Shown here piece by piece: positions 1 through 7,335 of a stretch of DNA of 11,672 nt. This DNA comes from JBLIDK01 sp047632595. GTDB lineage: Bacteria > Bacteroidota > Bacteroidia > Sphingobacteriales > Sphingobacteriaceae. The translations under genes and the position numbers were made by a program. The notes beneath the pieces are model-generated. The model was given only the letters and a program-made list of their open reading frames with translations, was not told where the DNA came from and did not search any database. How positions within the stretch are numbered: position 1 is the stretch's first letter; each line of letters starts with the position of its first letter. The stretch covers positions 1 to 11,672 of the forward strand of contig JBLIDK010000057.1 of NCBI GenBank assembly GCA_047632595.1, read 5' to 3'.

Positions 1-793
1 ACATTTTCAATGGCAAGCCCGTTGGTACTTCATCGACAAATACTGCATACTTGCTGTCATCGGTAAGCCAAACACTGTGGTTATATCCTTTCCCGGGATA
101 GCTGTTAATAGACCCAATAGTTATTGGATTTATTGGGTCTTTAAGGTCCATCACAAATAAACCATCATAAGCTCCGTTAATCCACGCGGTGTCGTTTCTT
201 ACAAAAATGTCGTGAATTCTATCGGGAATTGAAAAATCAAAACTTGAAAGTAGCTTGGGGTTTTCTGGATCCGTTTTTATATCTAAAATCCTTAATTCAA
301 ATCCAACATTAGCCGCATTCCTGCCCGAAACCGCATAAAGTCTCCCATTTTCTATAAAGCAATTATGCGATTGCTTAATAAGTAAATCACTATCATAAAC
401 CTTGGTTATAATTGCCGGTGCTTCAGACATATCAAATATTTGTAGCGAACCGGGATTATTATCAGTTACACCATAAACATAGTTTTTATAGGTTTTATAA
501 TCACGCCAAGTGGCTCTATCAAAACTCCCAGCTTCTTTGTGCAACAAAGTTGGTTGTAATGGGTCGGTTACATCAACAAAATAAGTAAAAGCACGGCCGC
601 CAAAAATGGCTATTTCTCTTCCTGAAGGACTTATATAGCCCCAAATATCATTGTATTGCCCATCTTCAAACGCTGCAGAATCATCAATATAAAATGATTG
701 CAAGCACATGTTCTGGCTTTGATTTTGCGCATTAGAGGCAAAACAAAAAACACTACATAATAAGGTTAAAAAGAATTTCAAATTACATTTCAT
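1..793 (-). CDS. Exported choice-of-anchor B family (LVIVD-repeat) protein, 3' end missing
   Basis: The reading frame opens with ATG at 793 and stays open to the left edge, giving about 264 residues of a longer protein. Residues 1-22 form a signal peptide (short basic start, hydrophobic core, SNA-Q cleavage site), so the protein leaves the cytoplasm. The mature part looks like a beta-propeller of the choice-of-anchor B family: NDIWGY followed by GREIAIFGG near residues 48-67, WRDYKTYKNYVYGV, SHNCFIENGRLYAVSG, RIHDIF and GYNHSVWLTDDSKYAVF. The repeated His-containing strands (SHN, IHD, YNHS) are typical of the family, whose molecular function is unknown. Members end in varied surface anchors, often a T9SS tail; here that end lies outside the window. 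The start overlaps the purine nucleoside phosphorylase stop by 11 bases, so it is probably translationally coupled as the third gene of the lpxK operon. Family assignment is confident, function is not. Confidence 0.85.
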   Translation of the reverse strand, partial: MKCNLKFFLTLLCSVFCFASNAQNQSQNMCLQSFYIDDSAAFEDGQYNDIWGYISPSGREIAIFGGRAFTYFVDVTDPLQPTLLHKEAGSFDRATWRDYKTYKNYVYGVTDNNPGSLQIFDMSEAPAIITKVYDSDLLIKQSHNCFIENGRLYAVSGRNAANVGFELRILDIKTDPENPKLLSSFDFSIPDRIHDIFVRNDTAWINGAYDGLFVMDLKDPINPITIGSINSYPGKGYNHSVWLTDDSKYAVFVDEVPTGLPLKM

Positions 794-1595
794 TAATAAG
801 TTCTTCCATAATGGTGGTCATTTTAGGCTCTGCTTCCCCTGCAATTTTAATTATTTCAGAAATATCCACTTTCTTTAAAGTCTCTGGAAAACCTTCATCA
901 GTAATAACGGAAATTGCAAAAACAGGTAATGACATATGGTTGGCAACAATAACTTCCGGCACTGTGCTCATTCCAACTACATCTGCTCCAATTATTCGTA
1001 AATAACGGTATTCAGCACGAGTTTCTAAATTGGGTCCAGTTACACTAACATAAACACCAGTATGACAGGTAATATTATGTTTTTCAGCTATTTTTTGTCC
1101 TTTTTGGATAAGATTTAGCGAATAAGGTTCACTCATATCTGGGAAACGAGGTCCTAATTCTTCATAATTTGTTCCAACAAGAGGATTATCTGGTTGAAGA
1201 TTAATGTGATCATTAATAATCATTAAGTCCCCTTTTCTGTATTCAGGATTTAAACAGCCACAAGCATTTGAAACAAACAATGCTTTAATTCCAAGTTCTT
1301 TTAATACCCTAACCGGGAAAGTGATTTGTTTGGTGTTGTAGCCTTCATAAAGATGAAAGCGACCCTGCATTGCAACTACTTTTTTGCCAGCTAATGTCCC
1401 AAAAATTAATTTCCCAGTATGAAATTCTACAGTAGAAATAGGGAAATTTGGGATGGTGGAATACATGATTTCTATGTCCACTTCAATTTTAGTAACCAAA
1501 TTGCCTAAGCCGGTGCCTAATATTATTCCAATTTCAGGTTCAAAAGATGTTTTGCTTTTAATGTAATCTGTGGTGTGTTTAATTTGGTCTAGCAT
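783..1595 (-). CDS. punA: Purine nucleoside phosphorylase (trimeric PNP/MTAP family)
   Basis: A cytoplasmic enzyme of 270 residues that would split purine (deoxy)nucleosides with phosphate into free base and (deoxy)ribose-1-phosphate for purine salvage. Length and motifs fit the homotrimeric PNP class: phosphate loop GTGLG (27-31), GRFHLYEGY (78-86, with the Arg and His that bind phosphate), GPNLETRAEY (187-196, the base-binding Glu) and VGMSTVPEVIVA (207-218). Two spots differ from the well-studied human enzyme. The NAAGG purine loop reads NACGC (110-114), and the residue matching human Asn243 is Asp (D233, in ITDEG), a position that affects 6-oxo versus 6-amino purine preference. It could therefore accept adenosine or methylthioadenosine as well as inosine and guanosine; this is inference. 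The ATG overlaps the end of lpxK by 17 bases and the stop overlaps the next gene by 11, so it is an internal operon gene. Confidence 0.93.
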   Translation of the reverse strand: MLDQIKHTTDYIKSKTSFEPEIGIILGTGLGNLVTKIEVDIEIMYSTIPNFPISTVEFHTGKLIFGTLAGKKVVAMQGRFHLYEGYNTKQITFPVRVLKELGIKALFVSNACGCLNPEYRKGDLMIINDHINLQPDNPLVGTNYEELGPRFPDMSEPYSLNLIQKGQKIAEKHNITCHTGVYVSVTGPNLETRAEYRYLRIIGADVVGMSTVPEVIVANHMSLPVFAISVITDEGFPETLKKVDISEIIKIAGEAEPKMTTIMEELINEM

Positions 1596-2616
1596 AATTG
1601 ATTATTAATTCTTCAAAGGCTTTTTCATCTTCTTTGTGCATTTGCATTTTAATTTCTTGGTAATAAATGGGAATACCTTCTAACAAGTTGCTGAATTTTT
1701 CGTTTTGAAGTTTTACAGCATCTTTTTCTGTGGTGATTATTATTTTATCCTTTTTAGTTAACTTTTTCCACTCAGTTATAACTTTTTGTATATCTCCTAG
1801 CGAATAATCATGATGATCTTTAAACCCTAGATGATTTTTATGAGTGCAAATATCGGTGCAATGAATCACAAAACCTTGATGATTTGCAATTCCTGCAAAA
1901 CTAATTGCTTGTGTGTTTTTTGAGTCTAAACTATAGGTTTGGCCAGAAAAGTTTTTTAATGAACCATACTTAGTAAAGGCAAAAAACAATTTCTGCTCTT
2001 CAGCTAAATCTAAGTTTTCTGCGAGTCTTTTTCTTTCTAACGGAGAGAAAATTTCGGGTGTTTTGGTAACAACCACAACATCCGCTCTTTTCTTAGCCGA
2101 CTTAACATCACGTAAAGTGCCAAAAGGGAATAAGAAATCTTCACTAAAAGGTTTTGAATATGTGGTAAGCAATATTTTTAAACCGGGCTCTATTTTCAGA
2201 TGTTGTAGACAGTCGTCTAGAATAAAAATATCGTGGTTGTATTTTAAAACATTAATTCCAAAGTTTCGGTCTTCAGAAACGGCAACAGTTGCCTTAGGAA
2301 ATTTCCTTTTAATCTGTAAAGGTTCATCCCCACAAAGTTGATAGTTGTCTGTTTGTTCAACATATCTAAAGCCTTTAGTTTTTCTGCCGTATCCCCTACT
2401 TAATACTGCATTTTTTGAATTTTTCAGAACTTCAAGCACTAGTTCTGTCATAGGAGTTTTTCCAGAACCACCAAGTGATAAATTACCTATTCCAATTACT
2501 GGTTTTTCATACTTATAAGGAGTATAGTATCCAATTTTGTAAAGCCAATGGCGAACTCTAACGTAAAACGCGAATAAAAGTGAAAATGGAAAAAGAAAAA
2601 TCTTTAGTAGTATCAA
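1579..2616 (-). CDS. lpxK: Tetraacyldisaccharide 4'-kinase LpxK, TTG start
   Basis: LpxK phosphorylates the 4' position of the lipid A disaccharide at the inner face of the inner membrane, so the organism makes lipopolysaccharide. The 345-residue protein has a hydrophobic N-terminal helix (about 3-18), then the P-loop GNLSLGGSGKTP (44-55), SRGYGRKTKG (73-82), GDEP (96-99), DDCLQH (134-139, usually DDGFQHR), FPFGTLRD (163-170), a late DHH segment and TTEKDAVKL, all in family order. The start must be non-ATG. The first in-frame ATG lies at residue 56, after the P-loop, while TTG at 2616 precedes the expected LLKIFLFPFSLL helix and an in-frame TGA lies upstream. ATT at 2619 is a less likely alternative. 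It is the first gene of an operon with the phosphorylase (17-base overlap) and the surface propeller gene. Confidence 0.93.
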   Translation of the reverse strand: MILLKIFLFPFSLLFAFYVRVRHWLYKIGYYTPYKYEKPVIGIGNLSLGGSGKTPMTELVLEVLKNSKNAVLSRGYGRKTKGFRYVEQTDNYQLCGDEPLQIKRKFPKATVAVSEDRNFGINVLKYNHDIFILDDCLQHLKIEPGLKILLTTYSKPFSEDFLFPFGTLRDVKSAKKRADVVVVTKTPEIFSPLERKRLAENLDLAEEQKLFFAFTKYGSLKNFSGQTYSLDSKNTQAISFAGIANHQGFVIHCTDICTHKNHLGFKDHHDYSLGDIQKVITEWKKLTKKDKIIITTEKDAVKLQNEKFSNLLEGIPIYYQEIKMQMHKEDEKAFEELIINYARPN

Positions 2617-2636
2617 AATGTATAGTTTATTGCTTG

Positions 2637-2650
2637 TTGAACTTGTTCAA
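2637..2650. repeat. Perfect 6+6 inverted repeat at the lpxK transcription start
   Basis: TTGAAC, two bases, GTTCAA form a perfect dyad. It covers the predicted start site and the downstream edge of the lpxK -7 element, so it could be an operator. It may also be chance in AT-rich DNA, as no regulator is known and no second copy was seen near the other promoters. Confidence 0.35.
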
Positions 2651-2678
2651 AGATATTAAATCAAGTCAAACCTACAGA
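2648..2678 (-). promoter_or_regulatory. Candidate Bacteroidota-type promoter for the lpxK operon
   Basis: On the minus strand TATCTTTG (2648-2655) matches the Bacteroidota -7 consensus TAnnTTTG exactly. TCTG (2675-2678), one base off TTTG, sits 19 bases upstream. Transcription would start near 2641, leaving a leader of about 25 bases before the TTG start of lpxK. The match is by eye. Confidence 0.55.
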
Positions 2679-2682
2679 TGTT

Positions 2683-2713
2683 TTAGTTTAGCAAAGTAAT
2701 ACTTTTATCTTTG
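2683..2713 (+). promoter_or_regulatory. Candidate Bacteroidota-type promoter for the P5C dehydrogenase gene
   Basis: TATCTTTG (2706-2713) matches TAnnTTTG exactly and lies 21 bases before the ATG. A T-rich TTAG (2683-2686) at 19 bases upstream is a weak -33 element. It is back to back with the lpxK promoter, so the two units share a 118-base control region. The start ATG is preceded by A-rich DNA with no Shine-Dalgarno sequence. Confidence 0.5.
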
Positions 2714-2734
2714 ACGTAAATTTACAAATAAGAT

Positions 2735-4366
2735 ATGCTAAAAGGATTTTTTAACGTACCCGAACCAAAAAACGAACCAATTCATGACTATGCACCTGGA
2801 TCTGCATTAAAAGCAGATTTGAAGGCAGCAATTAAAGAAGCTAGGGCTGAAGTTCGTGATATACCAATGTATATTAATGGTGAAGAAGTACGCACGAATA
2901 AAATAAAACCACTTTCTCCGCCACATGATCACAAACATGTTATTGGAAATTACCATCAAGGAGATGAATCTCATGTAAAACAAGCAATAGAAACTGCATT
3001 AGCTGCAAAAAATGATTGGGAAGCTTTAGCATGGGAACAAAGAGCTGCTATATTTTTAAAAGCAGCTGATTTAATAGCTGGACCTTATAGAGCCAGAATT
3101 AATGCAGCAACTATGTTAGGGCAATCAAAAAATGCTTTTCAAGCGGAAATCGATTCAGCTTGTGAGATTGTTGATTTTCTTCGTTTCAATGTGCACTACA
3201 TGCAACAGATTTATAGCGAGCAACCAATTTCTGGTGAAGGTGTTTGGAACCGTTTAGAACAACGACCTCTTGAAGGCTTCATTTTTGCTGTTACGCCATT
3301 CAATTTTACTGCAATTGCTGGTAATCTACCAACTGCACCAGCAATGATGGGTAATGTTGTAGTTTGGAAACCTTCTAGAACTCAAATTTATTCTGCCCAT
3401 GTGTTGAATGAAGTGTTTAGAGAAGCTGGAGTTCCAGCGGGAGTAATTAATATGATTTTTACTGATGGAAAAACCACTGGAGATATTGTTTTCAATCATA
3501 CTGACTTTTCAGGATTGCATTTTACTGGATCTACTCCAACTTTCCAGCACATGTGGAAGCAAATAGGAAATAATATTTCTAAGTATAAAACGTACCCACG
3601 AATTGTAGGTGAAACTGGTGGTAAGGATTTTATTCTTGCACACCCAACGGCTAAATCTAATGAAGTTGCTACTGCACTTGTTAGAGGAGCTTTTGAATAT
3701 CAAGGGCAGAAATGTTCTGCGGCTTCAAGAGCATACATACCAGCATCTATGTGGCCAGCAGTTAAAGAAATGGTAGTTGCCGACCTGAAATCTATGAAAA
3801 TGGGTGGAACGGAAGACTTCACAAACTTTATAAATGCAGTAATTGATGAAGCTTCGTTTGACAACTTAAAAAGCTTTATTGATAATGCTAAAAAGGATAC
3901 GAATGCAGAGATTATTGCGGGAGGTAATTGTGATAAGTCAAAAGGATATTTTGTTGAACCAACTGTGATTTTAGCAAAAGAACCTCAGTATGTAACAATG
4001 TGCGAAGAATTATTTGGACCTGTATTAACAATTTACGTTTATGGTGATGAAGAATTTGATTTGATTTTAGAAACTATTGATAACACATCAATGTATGCTT
4101 TAACAGGATCAATTATTTCTGGAGACCGTTATGCAATTGAAAAAGCTACTTATGCTTTAAGAAATGCAGCAGGAAACTTCTACATCAACGATAAGTGTAC
4201 AGGAGCCGTTGTAGGCCAGCAGCCATTTGGTGGCGCTAGAGGGTCTGGAACGAACGATAAGGCCGGTGCAGCAATTAACTTGTTGCGTTGGGTTAGTCCT
4301 AGAACAATTAAAGAAACATTTGTTCCAGCAACAAATTACAGATATCCATTTTTAGGAGAAAAGTAA
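2735..4366 (+). CDS. pruA: L-glutamate gamma-semialdehyde (1-pyrroline-5-carboxylate) dehydrogenase
   Basis: This NAD-dependent aldehyde dehydrogenase oxidises glutamate semialdehyde (from P5C) to glutamate, the second step of proline breakdown. The 543-residue length and the N-terminal extension before the Rossmann domain match the stand-alone ALDH4-type enzyme, not the bifunctional PutA fusion. Visible elements in order are: TPFNFTA (187-193, with the Asn that stabilises the oxyanion), VVWKPS (209-214, cofactor Lys), HFTGSTPTF (262-270), GETGGKDF (292-299, Glu general base), GQKCSAASRAY (324-334, catalytic Cys327), EELFGPV (424-430), and PFGGARGSGTNDKAG near the end. No active-site residue is missing. 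No proline dehydrogenase gene lies in the window, so the partner is encoded elsewhere. It appears monocistronic, with its own promoter candidate upstream and an intrinsic terminator just after the stop. Confidence 0.96.
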   Translation: MLKGFFNVPEPKNEPIHDYAPGSALKADLKAAIKEARAEVRDIPMYINGEEVRTNKIKPLSPPHDHKHVIGNYHQGDESHVKQAIETALAAKNDWEALAWEQRAAIFLKAADLIAGPYRARINAATMLGQSKNAFQAEIDSACEIVDFLRFNVHYMQQIYSEQPISGEGVWNRLEQRPLEGFIFAVTPFNFTAIAGNLPTAPAMMGNVVVWKPSRTQIYSAHVLNEVFREAGVPAGVINMIFTDGKTTGDIVFNHTDFSGLHFTGSTPTFQHMWKQIGNNISKYKTYPRIVGETGGKDFILAHPTAKSNEVATALVRGAFEYQGQKCSAASRAYIPASMWPAVKEMVVADLKSMKMGGTEDFTNFINAVIDEASFDNLKSFIDNAKKDTNAEIIAGGNCDKSKGYFVEPTVILAKEPQYVTMCEELFGPVLTIYVYGDEEFDLILETIDNTSMYALTGSIISGDRYAIEKATYALRNAAGNFYINDKCTGAVVGQQPFGGARGSGTNDKAGAAINLLRWVSPRTIKETFVPATNYRYPFLGEK

Positions 4367-4390
4367 AAGTTATTTTTAACAAATATTTCA

Positions 4391-4430
4391 AAGACCATCA
4401 TTCAGCTTCAGGCTGAGTGGTGGTTTTTTT
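4391..4430 (+). terminator. Intrinsic terminator of pruA
   Basis: A 13-pair stem (4394-4406 with 4412-4424, two G-T wobbles) closes a five-base loop and runs directly into seven T residues (4424-4430). A residues before the stem also pair with the T run. It lies 25 bases after the pruA stop, as expected for a Rho-independent terminator. Confidence 0.9.
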
Positions 4431-4496
4431 GTGCGTATAATTTACAGTTTGCCCAAACAGTATAAACTAAAATAGTTTTTGAGAAATGTTAGGAAC

Positions 4497-4532
4497 AAAA
4501 AAAATCCTATCAGCCTTAAGCGGATAGGATTT
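4497..4532 (-). terminator. Intrinsic terminator of the T9SS Asp-box protein gene
   Basis: On the minus strand a perfect 10-pair stem (4523-4532 with 4502-4511) is followed by a T run that corresponds to eight A residues at 4497-4504 on the plus strand. It starts 20 bases after the stop of the 4552-7239 gene. It faces the pruA terminator across about 70 bases of AT-rich DNA in which I see no gene. Confidence 0.88.
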
Positions 4533-4551
4533 ACTAAATTTTGATTCAATA

Positions 4552-7239
4552 CTACTTTGTAATAATGAATTTTGATACTGCAGTTTCTTTACCAGCAATA
4601 ACTCTTGCAAAGTATGAGCCTGCTTTAAGGCTTTCAACATTTACTTTTACTTCTTGATTTCCTTCTTTAAGGTTTAAACCTTTCATTGTTCTAACTAATT
4701 CGCCTTTTAAGCTATAGATAGCTACCTCAGCATTGATATTTTCGCTAGAAGCGATATTCAATATTGCATTTGTGCTAACAGGGTTAGGGTAAATAGAAGC
4801 ATATAGTGCAAGTGCATTCACTCCGTTTAAGTCTTCATCAATACTTGTAGGGAAAGTAACTCCTTTAGTCATGAACATTCCTCTACCATGTGTAGCAGCG
4901 TAGATATAAGATTGGTTAACTGCTCCCGGTATCATTTTTTGTTGAACTAACATAAATACAGGAACATTAGGCATTCCATCATCAACTATTGACCAAGTAA
5001 CTCCTTTGTTTTCACTCATGTAAATTCCTAATTCAGTTCCAACAAATAACCTATCTCCGTTACGATTGTCAATAATCGCATCATATGCAGGCATTGCAGG
5101 TAAATTGTTTTGAATATTGGTAAAGTTAGGAGTGTTAGAAGTAGCATTTTCAGATAAATAGATATGATTTGCGTTATTATAGTTACCCAGAGTTATAATT
5201 ACTCGATCTTCATCGTTTTCATCAATTGCTATGCCCGTTACAGTTTGACCAGCAGAGTAAACAAGTGTAGTTTTAATTAAACTTGTATCTAAAACAACAT
5301 TTGAACTTGTATCACCTTGACTTCCTATAAGTCCTTCACTAATACCTTCTCTCACACCAGAGATTCTATAAACCCTTGAACCAGCAGAAAAGAAAATATG
5401 ATCGCCGTTATTTGAAATTTCTATTCCTGAAACTGTTCCACTTCCTCCAGTTGCAACTTGTATCCAGCGCGGTGTACTTGAAAAATCAAGTGCTCCAGTG
5501 GTAACCCAAACTTCTGGTTTTCCTGCACAATCACTGTGACCAGAGGCTAATAAACTAATAGAATCCGTTAAATCTTCCCATAGTCTAAAGTTAGATACGA
5601 ATGGTGCACAGTTATATGTTTGGCTGTTTCCAATAGGAGTGGTTGTAAAGTTGTTGTCATAAAACAATTGACCACCTACACCTCTATTGTTAGACCTTCC
5701 TAAAACACCGAATTGACTTGTCATGAAAAAGGTATTAGGTTGAATTGCAGATGCTGCACAATAGAATCCATCTCCACCAAATATTGATTTTCCAAATTGA
5801 CCTTGTTCTTTTCCTTCAACAAGGTACGTTCCATTATCTTGGGCTCCAGCAAGAACTGCCCCATCTTTTGTTGTTGCAATTGCATAAAACTGAGTAGTCA
5901 CATAGTTTTTAACTTGCTCAGTAAACGTAACAGTTGAAGAATTAAAGTCTTTAGATAGAAAAACACCACCATCACAACCTATAAACAATCTATCAGGATT
6001 ACTTACATCAACTTCAACCGTATGCTGATCAGCGTGAATGTAGTTGTTGTTTCCTGGGAATCTAAAGGTATTTCCAATCTGAACCCATCCGTTTTTCCAA
6101 GACCATGTTTGAACTTGTCCACCTAATACAATTTTGTTAGGATCACCAGCGCTTGCGCCTAATGCGATATTGTAGTTACCTTGAAAGCCCAAAGGGTTAA
6201 AAGATCCAGTTCCACTTCCAATTTTTTCAAATGATAATCCAGAATCTTCACTTCTATAAACAGATCCTAAACTATTACCGCTTTCTGTAACTACATAAGC
6301 AATGTTAGGGTCTGAAGATGCAAATGTTACATCCTTACGTCCTCCAAAAATACCAGTAACTGCAGTGAAAGTGTTTCCATTGTCAGATGATTGAAAAACT
6401 CCAATTGAGGTTGTTGCTAAAACGTTTCCATTAGATGCTACTGCTACATCGTGACAAACGCCTGTACTTTTAACTGTAGCGTTAGTAATCCAAGTTAAAC
6501 CTGCATCTCTAGATATACGAAGATTCCCTTTACGAGTTGCAACATATATGTTATTTCCATCTGTTGGATCTATTTCAATTGCACTGGTCCACTCAAAAGC
6601 CTCTTTTAAAGTGCCTGTCGCAGTTTTATGGGTAGAAGGCATGTGCGTAAATGTTATACCACGATCAGTTGATTTATACAAACCTCGACCAATCACACCT
6701 TGCGAACCAGTTCCATTACCTTGGTACTGGGCCTCACCTGTTGAGTATATTATATCACCATTTGGAGACTGCGAAATAGCAGAAACTGCTAAGTTTTCTT
6801 GTTTGTCATTTACAGGTACCCATGAAGTTCCTCCTGTTGTTGATCTCCAAAGCCCACCAGATACTGAACCAGCAAATATTAGATTTGGATTGTCTTTATC
6901 TATTAGAATAGCTCTTGTTCTACCACCAACATTATTTGGTCCTAAAGACTCCCATTTAAGTAATGAAGTTTTATTTGAAACAGACATAGTACGAACTTGG
7001 TCGTTTATTGAACGAACAATTTCCACAGGAAGCTCATTTGTAAATACGTCATTTCTTATAGAATTGTAGTAGTCAAAAGCAGCGTTTATACCGTTTACAT
7101 CTCTTCCCTGTTTGTTAATAGGAGCAACTCTGTTTGCATCATAACTTGGAATAGTTGTGTATGTAGAGTTAATTAAAGTAGCGCTAATTACAGCAAAAAC
7201 TGTAAATATTGAAGCAAAGTATATGTTTCTTTTTGCCAT
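4552..7239 (-). CDS. T9SS-exported Asp-box (sortilin/sialidase-like beta-propeller) surface protein
   Basis: An 895-residue protein with a signal peptide (MAKRNIYF, then a hydrophobic stretch to about residue 28), a propeller region and a T9SS type A sorting domain. Asp-box turns (S-x-D-x-G-x-T-F/W) occur at about 133-140, 190-197, 243-250, 284-291 and 330-337, with SENKGVTW and ATHGRGMF late in the propeller. The opening WESLGPNNVGGRTRAI is typical of VPS10/sortilin-like exported Bacteroidota proteins. The last 85 residues begin YPNPVS and contain GSYFARV and KFIITK, the pattern that directs export and cell-surface attachment. No catalytic sialidase set is evident, so the function (adhesion, binding or hydrolysis) is unknown. 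The frame can be extended to ATG 7317, but that would put about 26 poorly fitting residues before the signal peptide and overlap the promoter candidate, so I use ATG 7239. It appears to be a single-gene unit. Confidence 0.9.
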   Translation of the reverse strand: MAKRNIYFASIFTVFAVISATLINSTYTTIPSYDANRVAPINKQGRDVNGINAAFDYYNSIRNDVFTNELPVEIVRSINDQVRTMSVSNKTSLLKWESLGPNNVGGRTRAILIDKDNPNLIFAGSVSGGLWRSTTGGTSWVPVNDKQENLAVSAISQSPNGDIIYSTGEAQYQGNGTGSQGVIGRGLYKSTDRGITFTHMPSTHKTATGTLKEAFEWTSAIEIDPTDGNNIYVATRKGNLRISRDAGLTWITNATVKSTGVCHDVAVASNGNVLATTSIGVFQSSDNGNTFTAVTGIFGGRKDVTFASSDPNIAYVVTESGNSLGSVYRSEDSGLSFEKIGSGTGSFNPLGFQGNYNIALGASAGDPNKIVLGGQVQTWSWKNGWVQIGNTFRFPGNNNYIHADQHTVEVDVSNPDRLFIGCDGGVFLSKDFNSSTVTFTEQVKNYVTTQFYAIATTKDGAVLAGAQDNGTYLVEGKEQGQFGKSIFGGDGFYCAASAIQPNTFFMTSQFGVLGRSNNRGVGGQLFYDNNFTTTPIGNSQTYNCAPFVSNFRLWEDLTDSISLLASGHSDCAGKPEVWVTTGALDFSSTPRWIQVATGGSGTVSGIEISNNGDHIFFSAGSRVYRISGVREGISEGLIGSQGDTSSNVVLDTSLIKTTLVYSAGQTVTGIAIDENDEDRVIITLGNYNNANHIYLSENATSNTPNFTNIQNNLPAMPAYDAIIDNRNGDRLFVGTELGIYMSENKGVTWSIVDDGMPNVPVFMLVQQKMIPGAVNQSYIYAATHGRGMFMTKGVTFPTSIDEDLNGVNALALYASIYPNPVSTNAILNIASSENINAEVAIYSLKGELVRTMKGLNLKEGNQEVKVNVESLKAGSYFARVIAGKETAVSKFIITK

Positions 7240-7305
7240 AGTTTTGTGTGTTAACAGATAATCTTTAAAATTCAATATTAAGTGTTTTAATGTTGAATTG
7301 AATCC

Positions 7306-7335
7306 GCAAGATACCAAAAATTAATTTATCCCAAA
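7306..7335 (-). promoter_or_regulatory. Candidate promoter for the T9SS surface protein gene
   Basis: On the minus strand TTTG (7332-7335) and TATCTTGC (7306-7313, close to TAnnTTTG) are 18 bases apart. The element overlaps the last codons of lipA and predicts a leader of about 60 bases to the ATG at 7239. It would exclude the upstream ATG at 7317 as a start. Confidence 0.4.

Noticed and set aside
4464..4480. A small AT-only stem (AAACTA, AAA, TAGTTT) followed by a few T residues, considered as a second pruA terminator.
   Set aside because: It is only six weak pairs, and the strong hairpin at 4391-4430 already explains termination.
6548..7069. A 173-codon open frame on the plus strand inside the Asp-box protein gene.
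   Set aside because: It is antisense to a clearly coding region with family motifs, its translation resembles no protein I know, and it lacks a promoter or start context.
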